A stretch of 9,586 bases of DNA from the NCBI GenBank assembly GCA_031261015.1, contig JAISKG010000042.1, positions 1-9,586 of the forward strand, written 5' to 3'. Shown in pieces: positions 1 to 6,923 of this stretch. How positions within the stretch are numbered: the first letter of the stretch is position 1; each line of letters starts with the position of its first letter. The translations under genes were made by a program, and so were the position numbers. Origin of the DNA: Dysgonamonadaceae bacterium. GTDB lineage: Bacteria; Bacteroidota; Bacteroidia; Bacteroidales; Azobacteroidaceae. Below the pieces are notes generated by a model that searched no databases, was not told the origin of the DNA, and saw only the letters and a list, made by a program, of their open reading frames with translations.

Positions 1-104
1 GCTCATAATTTTACTCATTTAAACTATAACATTTCATTATCAATGTTTTAGAAACAATTAAGAATCGGATAATGTTTTACAACCACCCTATAAACAGCAA
101 ATAG

Positions 105-138
105 TTTGCCAAGAAACGCGCAAAATTCAGTAACTTTG
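105..138 (+). promoter_or_regulatory. Bacteroidota-type promoter of truA
   Basis: TAACTTTG at 131-138 matches the TAnnTTTG -7 element used by the Bacteroidota primary sigma factor, and TTTG at 105-108 is a plausible -33 element 22 nt upstream. Only 11 nt separate the -7 element from the truA ATG at 150, so the transcript would have a very short leader. No Shine-Dalgarno sequence is visible, which is normal for the phylum. Confidence 0.6.
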
Positions 139-149
139 CCGGCGAAAGT

Positions 150-899
150 ATGAAACGGTATTTTATCTATTTGTCATATAACGGAAAAAACTATTGCGGT
201 TGGCAAATTCAGCCTAACGGAATGAGTGTGCAGGAGCGAATCGAGCAAGGCTTGAGCCTCCTGCTGGGATCGCCTGTGTCGATTACCGGAGCGGGGCGGA
301 CGGATGCCGGCGTACATGCGCGTTACATGGTGGCGCATTTCGATTGGGAAGATGCGGCGTTGAACCCGCAGGAACTGGCGCAAAAACTCGACCGTTTTTT
401 ACCGGCCGATATTGCCATCCGTTCGATTGATGCCGTTGTTCCTCAAGCTCATGCGCGTTTCGATGCGCTTTCCCGTACTTATCGCTATTATCTTACCGAC
501 CGGAAAAATCCGTTTCAAACCGATTTTGCGTATCGTGTGTCTTTTCCGCTCGATTTCGATCGGATGAATCAAGCGGCGGCTATTTTATTGAAATACACTG
601 ATTTTACGAGTTTCAGCAAATTACATACCGACGTCAGAACCAACAATTGTTCGATCAAGCGAGCCGGTTGGACACAAGAAGGCGATTTGTGGGTTTTTAC
701 GATTGAAGCCGACCGTTTTTTGCGGAATATGGTGCGGGCGATTGTCGGCACTTTACTCGAAGTAGGGCGAGGGAAATTATCGCTCGAAGGTTTTCGGCAG
801 ATTATCGAAAGCAAAGACCGTAGTAGGGCGGGGACTTCCGCACCGGCGCACGCTTTGTTTTTGGAAGCGATCCGGTATCCTGATTTAAAAACCTGTTAA
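150..899 (+). CDS. truA: tRNA pseudouridine(38-40) synthase TruA
   Basis: This cytosolic enzyme isomerises uridine to pseudouridine at positions 38-40 of the tRNA anticodon stem-loop. The 249-residue product has the usual TruA length. It opens with the family N-terminus ([17 protein letters not shown]) and carries the signature [11 protein letters not shown] at about residues 47-57, whose Asp is the catalytic nucleophile. Further family blocks are [11 protein letters not shown], the FTSFSK segment and [20 protein letters not shown] near the C-terminus. The ATG at 150 is supported by the promoter just upstream and by the family N-terminus starting at once. The gene appears monocistronic: a palindrome covers its stop codon and the next gene has a 171-nt upstream gap. 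Nothing looks damaged. Confidence 0.97.
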   Translation: MKRYFIYLSYNGKNYCGWQIQPNGMSVQERIEQGLSLLLGSPVSITGAGRTDAGVHARYMVAHFDWEDAALNPQELAQKLDRFLPADIAIRSIDAVVPQAHARFDALSRTYRYYLTDRKNPFQTDFAYRVSFPLDFDRMNQAAAILLKYTDFTSFSKLHTDVRTNNCSIKRAGWTQEGDLWVFTIEADRFLRNMVRAIVGTLLEVGRGKLSLEGFRQIIESKDRSRAGTSAPAHALFLEAIRYPDLKTC

Positions 900-921
900 G
901 TTTTTAAAACTTAACAGGTTT
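889..921. terminator. Palindrome overlapping the truA stop codon
   Basis: Arms 889-904 and 906-921 are perfectly complementary (outer 13 nt AAACCTGTTAAGT / ACTTAACAGGTTT), with an AT-rich centre at 905. The truA TAA (897-899) lies inside the left arm. The position suggests a transcription terminator or a 3'-end-protecting hairpin. There is no run of T after the right arm on either strand, so it is not a textbook intrinsic terminator. It may instead belong to a dispersed palindromic repeat family. Confidence 0.6.
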
Positions 922-1070
922 GAACTAAGAAAAATTTTAAAAGCCAAAACATTTTCACCGATCTCGTTGTTGTTAATATAAAATGAACTGTTAATCATCA
1001 AAAAACACAAATTCTCTGATTATATTAGATTGTTCATATACACATTTATTAATCATTAAAAAAAGGCTTT

Positions 1071-3815
1071 ATGAAAAATTCAGTTTTGATTTTAGTTAGT
1101 TTACTGATCACAGTAAACGTGTTTGCGCAAACAGGTTTCTGGTCGCTGACCGGGAATGCAGGTACTGACCCGAATGTGGATTTTTTGGGTACTACGGATG
1201 ATAAATCTATTCTTTTCAGAGTAAATGATATCCATGCAGGTGGAATTTTCAACAATTCCAATGTGTCTTTGGGAGTCCGTTCGCTGGAAACTTCTGATTC
1301 GGCGATAGGAATAAATAATACGGCAATTGGTACGTGTGCTCTTCAAAAGAATACTACCGGAAAATCGAATACAGCGGTAGGATTGTATTCTCTCAATGAA
1401 AATATTTCCGGGATCGAAAATGTGGCGATAGGAAGAAGCGCCTTACGGTTTTTACAAGTCGGCCAGAGTAATGTTGCAGTAGGTAAAGATGCACTGTATT
1501 CCAACAAGACAAGTTTTAATACAGCAGTCGGATACGAAGCCGCTTTCGCTGATTCGTCCGGTATATACATCACTGCGGTAGGATTTAAAGCGCTGCGTCA
1601 TAATAAAACAGGAAATTATGTTACAGCGATTGGGACACAGGCTCTTTTTAATAATCTTGTATCTAATAATGTAGGTATAGGCGCAGGTGCTCTTTTTAAC
1701 AATACAACCGGTATTTGGAATACTGCGGTAGGTACGTCGGCTTTATGGAGCAATCAATTCGGGCACGGAAATACGGCAATCGGAGAAGAAGCCTTAAGTG
1801 GTAATCTGGGCAGTAGCAATGATCCTGACGATCCTACAGGAAGCCGTAATACGGCCGTAGGTACACGAGCCTTATGGTCAACCGAGAATCAGCCCGGAAG
1901 CCCTGTTCATTTTGGAAACGGATATAACAACACGGCAATGGGCTACGAAGCGCTCCGGGATATTACCTTAGGAAACAACAATATAGGAATCGGAGTTCAT
2001 GCTTTACGGGTAAATTCATCTGGATCAGGTAATATTGCTATGGGTAACCAAGCATTGTATTCTAACTTGCAAGGCCATAATAATGTTGCTATCGGAGATG
2101 GAGCATTGCGGTCTTATACCGGAAGTGGTAATGTGGCCATTGGTAAAAACGCATTATTTAATAATGTAACAACCGATCAGTGTACCGCAATTGGTTATTA
2201 TGCACTTTATAACAACACTACCGGCGTTCTCAATACAGCCACCGGCAATCAAGCGCTTGTCAATAATACGACAGGAGGTCTCAATACCGCTACCGGCACA
2301 GGAACGCTTCATAAAAATGTAAGCGGTAGCCACAATACGGCTACCGGATGTCTAACACTTCACAATAATACAGGATACTATAATACAGCTACAGGTAGCG
2401 AGGCTCTTTATTCCAATACGACGGGTTATTCTAATACTGCCAGCGGTAATCTGGCGCTTCGCTCTAATACTGGAGCCAGCCACAATACTGCTCATGGCTA
2501 TTCTGCACTTTATAACAGTAACGGATGGGAGAATACTGCAATGGGTAGCGAGGCGCTTTACTCCAATACAACCGGTATGCGCAATACTTCTATCGGTTTT
2601 CAAGCGCTATATAGTAATGCCGAAGGGACTTTCAATACTGCCTCCGGTTATCAGGCGCTTTATAATAATATCGGTGGCTATAATACGGCTACCGGAGCAC
2701 TATCTCTTTATGACAATACAACTGGTACTAATAATGTAGCTACTGGTAATGCAGCGCTTTATGCCAACACAACAGGTTCTTACAATACAGCTATCGGTCG
2801 CCAAGTAATTTACAGCAACACAACAGGTTCTTACAATACAGCTATCGGTTACCAAGCGATTTTCAATAACGTAACCGGTTCCTACAATACCGGCGTCGGT
2901 TATGGTATATCTATTCTGAATTATACCAATTCAACTGCTATCGGGAGTCAAGCGGTAATAACAGATAATAATCAAGTAAGATTGGGCAACAGTTCTGTAA
3001 GCAGTATTGGCGGTTATGCGAATTGGACTAATTTTTCCGACGGAAGGGGAAAGAAAAACATCCGGACGGAAGTGCCGGGATTGGATTTTATCAATCGTTT
3101 GCAACCGGTGACTTACAATCTTGATCTCAATGCTATTGATAAATTGCTGAAATCCGACGATCCGAAAATAAGCGATAGGGAAGATTCGCCTTCTCCCGAA
3201 GAAAAAGCGATTATGACAAAAGCGAGAGAGTCTAAGGAAAAACAGGTTTATTCCGGTTTTATCGCACAGGATGTAGAAAAAGCTGCCCAAAGTATCGGGT
3301 ATGATTTCAGCGGCGTGGATGCACCCGAAGATGGGAAGGGTACTTATGGGCTTCGATATTCGGAATTTGTTGTTCCGTTAGTCAAAGCCGTACAGGAACT
3401 CAGTACGCAAAACGAGGAGTTGCGGGAGCAAGTTGCTACACTTACCGGTTTAGTTAATCAGCTACTGGACAAAGATGCCGGTTCAAATCAGTTGCGAAGC
3501 AATGAAACTGCCGGAGAGGCAACCGGAATTTTCGATATAAGTAATCCTGCTTCTGCTTCCCTGCAACAGAATGTACCCAATCCTTTCAATCAATCCACGG
3601 TAATAGGCTATATTTTGCCGGCCGACTGCCGTTCGGCAAGTATTGTTGTATCCGAAGTTTCGGGCAAAGCAATCAAACAAATTTTACTCGCCGGCTCCGG
3701 CACAGGAAGCGTTACACTCGAAACAGGTTCTTTTTCCACTACCGGGATTTATTATTATTCTCTTTATGTCAATGACAGGTTGATTGACACGAAAAAAATG
3801 ATTTTGAAGAAATAA
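1071..3815 (+). CDS. T9SS-exported YadA-head-like beta-roll protein with peptidase S74 chaperone domain
   Basis: This is a 914-residue predicted surface or secreted adhesin-like protein. Domains in order: a signal peptide (residues 1-19, cleavage after VFA before QTG); a short unique region; about 33 repeats of 16-17 residues (64 to about 645) with consensus NTAxGxxALyxNttGxy, similar to the left-handed beta-roll of trimeric adhesin heads; a peptidase S74 / endosialidase chaperone domain (about 655-785) with FSDGRGKKNI, LQPVTYNL, GFIAQDVE and LRYSEFVVPLVKAVQEL; a coiled coil (about 766-800); and a T9SS type A sorting domain (about 826-914) starting SLQQNVPNPF and ending in KKMILKK. Ser656 and Lys661 match the S74 Ser-Lys dyad. 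There is no YadA-type membrane anchor, so export must depend on T9SS. The domains are clear; the ligand and whether it trimerises are inferred or unknown. The ATG at 1071 is chosen because the signal peptide follows directly. Confidence 0.9.
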   Translation: MKNSVLILVSLLITVNVFAQTGFWSLTGNAGTDPNVDFLGTTDDKSILFRVNDIHAGGIFNNSNVSLGVRSLETSDSAIGINNTAIGTCALQKNTTGKSNTAVGLYSLNENISGIENVAIGRSALRFLQVGQSNVAVGKDALYSNKTSFNTAVGYEAAFADSSGIYITAVGFKALRHNKTGNYVTAIGTQALFNNLVSNNVGIGAGALFNNTTGIWNTAVGTSALWSNQFGHGNTAIGEEALSGNLGSSNDPDDPTGSRNTAVGTRALWSTENQPGSPVHFGNGYNNTAMGYEALRDITLGNNNIGIGVHALRVNSSGSGNIAMGNQALYSNLQGHNNVAIGDGALRSYTGSGNVAIGKNALFNNVTTDQCTAIGYYALYNNTTGVLNTATGNQALVNNTTGGLNTATGTGTLHKNVSGSHNTATGCLTLHNNTGYYNTATGSEALYSNTTGYSNTASGNLALRSNTGASHNTAHGYSALYNSNGWENTAMGSEALYSNTTGMRNTSIGFQALYSNAEGTFNTASGYQALYNNIGGYNTATGALSLYDNTTGTNNVATGNAALYANTTGSYNTAIGRQVIYSNTTGSYNTAIGYQAIFNNVTGSYNTGVGYGISILNYTNSTAIGSQAVITDNNQVRLGNSSVSSIGGYANWTNFSDGRGKKNIRTEVPGLDFINRLQPVTYNLDLNAIDKLLKSDDPKISDREDSPSPEEKAIMTKARESKEKQVYSGFIAQDVEKAAQSIGYDFSGVDAPEDGKGTYGLRYSEFVVPLVKAVQELSTQNEELREQVATLTGLVNQLLDKDAGSNQLRSNETAGEATGIFDISNPASASLQQNVPNPFNQSTVIGYILPADCRSASIVVSEVSGKAIKQILLAGSGTGSVTLETGSFSTTGIYYYSLYVNDRLIDTKKMILKK
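1260..2990 (+). repeat. Coding tandem repeat array, about 51-bp period
   Basis: About 33 degenerate tandem units of 48-51 bp encode the NTAxGxxAL beta-roll repeats. Units are diverged at nucleotide level in the 5' half and more alike towards the 3' end. Two units carry longer loops, around residues 247-259 and 272-285. The reading frame is open throughout. Confidence 0.9.
2765..2849 (+). repeat. Perfect 34-nt direct duplication at 51-bp spacing
   Basis: Bases 2765-2798 and 2816-2849 are identical over 34 nt and exactly 51 nt apart, one protein repeat unit. Both encode an NTTGSYNTAIG block. This is the least diverged pair I found in the array and points to a recent duplication or gene conversion. 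Confidence 0.9.
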
Positions 3816-3858
3816 ATATTTTTGTTTATCCTACAGAAGGGACATCTTGTTCTTAGTC

Positions 3859-3894
3859 CAAATAAACCTCAGCAAAATAACTGAGGTTTATTTG
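3859..3894 (+). terminator. Hairpin terminator after the beta-roll gene
   Basis: A perfect 14-bp stem pairs 3859-3872 with 3881-3894 around an 8-nt AT-rich loop. The GC-bearing core is CCTCAG/CTGAGG, and the right arm runs into TTTATTTGATTATT. It lies 43 nt after the stop at 3815 and upstream of an independent promoter, consistent with a rho-independent terminator closing the 1071-3815 transcript. Confidence 0.8.
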
Positions 3895-3942
3895 ATTATT
3901 GGAGGTTGTACTGAATTGGAATAATGTTTTTCCTTTGTCAGA

Positions 3943-3971
3943 ATTGTTTTTAAAAAAAATTCTTACCTTTG
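3943..3971 (+). promoter_or_regulatory. Bacteroidota-type promoter of the fucosidase gene
   Basis: TACCTTTG at 3964-3971 fits the TAnnTTTG -7 element. ATTG at 3943-3946 is a plausible -33 element 17 nt upstream. The start codon at 3997 is 25 nt further on, giving a short AT-rich leader without a Shine-Dalgarno site. With the preceding terminator, this shows the fucosidase gene is transcribed on its own. Confidence 0.7.
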
Positions 3972-3996
3972 TCATATATTTTTTATTTTTACAATT

Positions 3997-6036
3997 ATGA
4001 ATAAAAACAGTAAAGCAATAATTTTATTTTCGCTTCTTTTCTTTTTTACATGCCATCTTTCCGCCCAAGACCGCATGGCTTGGTGGCGCGAAGCCCGCTT
4101 TGGCATGTTTATTCACTGGGGCGTTTATTCGGTTTATGGAAACGTCTATGACGGACTGAACGTGAAAGGCGAACAGGTTCATTATAATAAGGTGAACACA
4201 GGTTATCCTGCAGAATGGATTATGTATGGCGCACAAATTCCTCGTGCGACCTACCGGCAGGCGGCGGCGGAGTTCGATGCTTCGGAATATAATCCCAAGG
4301 CTTGGGTGCAATTGGCCAAACAAGCGGGCATGAAATATGTGGTCGTCACAACCAAACATCACGATGGCTTTTGTTTATTTGATCCGGATTATACCGATTG
4401 GAATGCGGTAGAGGCGTCGGCTGCCGAACGGGATTTGCTTGATGAGCTGGTGCAGGAAGTGCAAGCCGCCGGACTGAAACTGGGTTTCTATTATTCTCAA
4501 AACCGCGACTGGATGGCGGAAGGCGGCATGGGCGATATTCCCGAATTGAATTTCGGTCTGTATTCGGCCGATAAGGTGATGAAATATGTGGATGATTTGG
4601 TTATTCCTCAAATCAACGAGTTGACTTCACGCTACAATTTCGATCTGTTTTGGTTCGATGCTCCCAATATGTCTAATTCCAGCAATGCGATTGCCCAAAA
4701 AATAAAGAGTGCCTTAATGGATTCGCAAGTCGGTGCGCATGTCATTGTGAATGACCGGCTTTACCCGGGTATGGGTGGCGATTTCAGTACACCGGAATCG
4801 GATACACCGGATATTCCGTATAATGGCTATACCAACAATCGTGACTGGGAAGCCTGTGCTTCGCTGAACGATTCGTGGGGCTGGGAAGATACGGCTCCCA
4901 ACCGCTGGAAGTCATCGCTTTATACGATTAGTCGCATTTTGGAATTGAACAGCAAAGGCGGCAATTTCCTGTTGAATGTAGGTCCCGATAAGCATGGCAA
5001 GATTCCCGAAGGGGCAACCGAGACTTTGCTGGGTGTCGGTGACTGGATGTCGCGCAACAGTTCGGCGGTTTACGGTACTTCGCGCAATCAATTGCTGAAT
5101 CCGTTTGAGTTTGGTTACGTGACTCAAAAAAATGAAGCAAACGAAAACGTTCACTTGTATTTGCATGTATCGACTGGCTATTGGGACGAAGGAAAAGTTT
5201 ACTTAGACGGCGTAATGGCGCTTCCCGAATCGGCCAAGTTATTGGTTTCCGGTCAGACGGTAGAAGTCAAACAACAAAATTTCGGTTTGGAAATTACGTT
5301 GCCTGAAGTTTGCAACGAACCCTACTATACGGTTATTGATTTATTATTCAACGAATTGCCTCCACAAAAACTGTCGCCTCCTTCACGTGACGGCTATGAG
5401 ATTCGCCTGACGCCTTTTCAAGCTGTGACTTCCGGTACGATGAAGAAAGATTATGTCCCTTACGCATTCACCAATTGGACACGAGCCGCCCACACGATTG
5501 ATTTTTCGGCTTATCTGTTGCCGGGAATTTACAAAGTATCAGCCGAATATGCTTCGCAATACAATCCGGGAACAATTTATATGACCGTTAACAGTATTAA
5601 GCATTCTCTGCCCTATCGGAAAACCGGGAGCATGGATAGTTATGTTGTTGATTCCTATGATTTCCCTATAGAGATTCTGAGTGCAGGAGTCTATAATATA
5701 CACCTGTCGAGAGAACAACGCGATGAAATATACAATATCGTTAATTTAAGAAATCTTGTGTTCTCTTATATACCTAATGCTATTAATACTCCGTCAGCGA
5801 TGAAAATTCCAGGTTTTACCATTGATCCGACACTTGTTACCGAAGATTATTTTTATTGTAGGCCATTACAATATGACTATTTCCGCTTATATGATATTTC
5901 GGGTCGTGTACATAAAACATTTGAGGGAGAAGGCAATATTTATGTGGATGTTTCGAATTTACCTGCCGGCATATATATTGTGCAAGGACAATATGGTAAG
6001 CAAAAGATTGTGATTAATAAATCTCAAAGGCGTTAA
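3997..6036 (+). CDS. Secreted GH29 alpha-L-fucosidase with T9SS-like C-terminal tail
   Basis: This retaining exo-glycosidase should release alpha-linked L-fucose from glycans outside the cell or at its surface. The 679-residue product has a signal peptide (1-23, cleavage after LSA; Cys19 lacks a good lipobox) and a GH29 catalytic barrel from about residue 25 to 370. Family motifs are RFGMFIHWG (34-42), TKHHDGF (119-125), LFWFDAPN with probable nucleophile Asp221, and WEACASLNDSWGW. Glu267 (TPES) or Glu285 (WEAC) could be the acid/base. A beta-rich region with the hallmarks of an accessory module (about 475-590) follows. The tail (about 605-679) has YDISGRV and NLPAGIYIV, as in T9SS type A sorting domains. 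No SusC/SusD-like gene is in the window, so a polysaccharide utilisation locus is not shown. Substrate linkage cannot be read from the sequence. Confidence 0.93.
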   Translation: MNKNSKAIILFSLLFFFTCHLSAQDRMAWWREARFGMFIHWGVYSVYGNVYDGLNVKGEQVHYNKVNTGYPAEWIMYGAQIPRATYRQAAAEFDASEYNPKAWVQLAKQAGMKYVVVTTKHHDGFCLFDPDYTDWNAVEASAAERDLLDELVQEVQAAGLKLGFYYSQNRDWMAEGGMGDIPELNFGLYSADKVMKYVDDLVIPQINELTSRYNFDLFWFDAPNMSNSSNAIAQKIKSALMDSQVGAHVIVNDRLYPGMGGDFSTPESDTPDIPYNGYTNNRDWEACASLNDSWGWEDTAPNRWKSSLYTISRILELNSKGGNFLLNVGPDKHGKIPEGATETLLGVGDWMSRNSSAVYGTSRNQLLNPFEFGYVTQKNEANENVHLYLHVSTGYWDEGKVYLDGVMALPESAKLLVSGQTVEVKQQNFGLEITLPEVCNEPYYTVIDLLFNELPPQKLSPPSRDGYEIRLTPFQAVTSGTMKKDYVPYAFTNWTRAAHTIDFSAYLLPGIYKVSAEYASQYNPGTIYMTVNSIKHSLPYRKTGSMDSYVVDSYDFPIEILSAGVYNIHLSREQRDEIYNIVNLRNLVFSYIPNAINTPSAMKIPGFTIDPTLVTEDYFYCRPLQYDYFRLYDISGRVHKTFEGEGNIYVDVSNLPAGIYIVQGQYGKQKIVINKSQRR

Positions 6037-6799
6037 AAAGCGTTTCTTCCGAAAGATCTATCCTCGTCACTTGCTGAAGATATTTTGACAGAATGGTTTC
6101 GATGGCCGGCCAAGCCTCAGTTTCGCCGGCCATTATTGCGTAATCATTTCGCGGATTAAATTTCAATTGTTTCCAGAGGAAAAGAATGTAATAGACGGCA
6201 TCCTGTTCGTCAGAACAATCGAAGTGATTGACTAATAGCAATTTTTCAGGAGAAAAACAAAGAATATCCAAGCCTTTGTTTTTTCGGTAAGCGATTAAGC
6301 GATTGCAATCCGTAACCGGCTCTTTTTGTTGAAAATAATTCAATAAAGGAGCTGTATGATGCACGATTTGAGCCTGCACAAACGAACGTTGAAAAAATGC
6401 GTAAACGTCTTCCGGTATTTCGTGCAGAATCGTTAATTCCTGAGAAGGAAGCGGATGCGAAAGGATTTTCCCTTTGATTTCCGAAAAAAGGAATTGCATG
6501 TAAGTTTCCTTGTCTTTCTCTTCAAAAATCAGTGAAGGAACGCAGGTGAATACGGCGGTATAATTGATCAAGCTTACCTGTTTGAAAGGTAAAGTCAAAA
6601 ATTCGTTTTCAAAAAAGAAATCTTGAAAATCGGCGAAAGCTTTTGATTCCGAAGAATTGGGAAGCGCATAATAAAAAGAAACGCTCGAATCGGACGGATC
6701 GTGCAAGGCGAAAGCATATTGTTGCTCATGAATCGCAATAGTGAGGCTATATCGTTCTGCATGAGTGAGATCAAATGTATCAGGGAGTTGAATTTTCAT
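6014..6799 (-). CDS. DUF3822 family protein
   Basis: The 261-residue cytosolic protein matches the Bacteroidota family DUF3822, with the typical opening FDLTHAERYSLTIAIHEQQYAFALHDP and a C-terminal block ending DLSEETLFNAFEIY. From memory, a structure of a family member has an actin-like ATPase fold, but no enzymatic role is established that I know of. There is no signal peptide or membrane segment. The ATG at 6797-6799 overlaps the TGA of the upstream 41-residue ORF (ATGA), suggesting translational coupling. The 3' end overlaps the convergent fucosidase gene by 23 nt (6014-6036). It is probably the last gene of the - strand operon. In relatives I recall it next to an RsmD-type rRNA methyltransferase, which is not present here. 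Confidence 0.8.
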   Translation of the reverse strand: MKIQLPDTFDLTHAERYSLTIAIHEQQYAFALHDPSDSSVSFYYALPNSSESKAFADFQDFFFENEFLTLPFKQVSLINYTAVFTCVPSLIFEEKDKETYMQFLFSEIKGKILSHPLPSQELTILHEIPEDVYAFFQRSFVQAQIVHHTAPLLNYFQQKEPVTDCNRLIAYRKNKGLDILCFSPEKLLLVNHFDCSDEQDAVYYILFLWKQLKFNPRNDYAIMAGETEAWPAIETILSKYLQQVTRIDLSEETLFNAFEIY

Positions 6800-6921
6800 A
6801 ATAAGTCAAGGGCGTTAATTCCTCGCATGATGCTTGCTATGAGCATGAAGACGAGGAGGAAGACGGCTAAGAATAAGAGGACTAAAATTATTTTACGCTG
6901 ATTGAGCGGGATTGTTTTCAT
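6796..6921 (-). CDS. Small single-pass membrane protein (41 aa), unrecognised
   Basis: A short ORF fills the gap between the DUF3990 and DUF3822 genes. It starts with ATG (6919-6921) and ends with TGA (6796-6798). The product begins MKTIPLNQRK, has an uninterrupted hydrophobic stretch at residues 11-31, and ends in a short tail with Arg33 and Asp39. Positive charges (Lys2, Arg9, Lys10) before the segment predict an N-in, C-out inner-membrane protein. Spacing favours a real gene: its ATG lies 2 nt after the DUF3990 stop and its stop overlaps the DUF3822 start by 4 nt. It resembles no family I can name. It could be a membrane partner of DUF3822, a third part of the DUF3791/DUF3990 module, or a spurious ORF. 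Confidence 0.6.
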   Translation of the reverse strand: MKTIPLNQRKIILVLLFLAVFLLVFMLIASIMRGINALDLL

Positions 6922-6923
6922 TT

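Noticed and set aside
1260..2990. Regular direct repeats that could suggest a CRISPR array
   Set aside because: The period is about 51 bp with no conserved repeat separated by unique spacers, and the whole stretch is one open frame encoding a protein repeat.
2931..3290. 119-codon open frame on the minus strand
   Set aside because: It is antisense to the S74 domain coding region and looks like a by-product of that gene's codon use.
4051..4069. Possible lipoprotein Cys19 in the fucosidase signal peptide
   Set aside because: The residues before Cys (FFT) do not fit a lipobox, while LSA-Q at 21-24 is a good signal peptidase I site, and the C-terminus suggests T9SS export.
4024..4362. 112-codon open frame on the minus strand
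   Set aside because: It is antisense to the start of the GH29 catalytic domain, whose motifs are conserved on the other strand.
6772..6779. TACATTTG on the minus strand resembling a -7 element
   Set aside because: It lies 20 nt inside the DUF3822 coding region, so it cannot drive the full gene, and such matches are expected by chance in AT-rich DNA.
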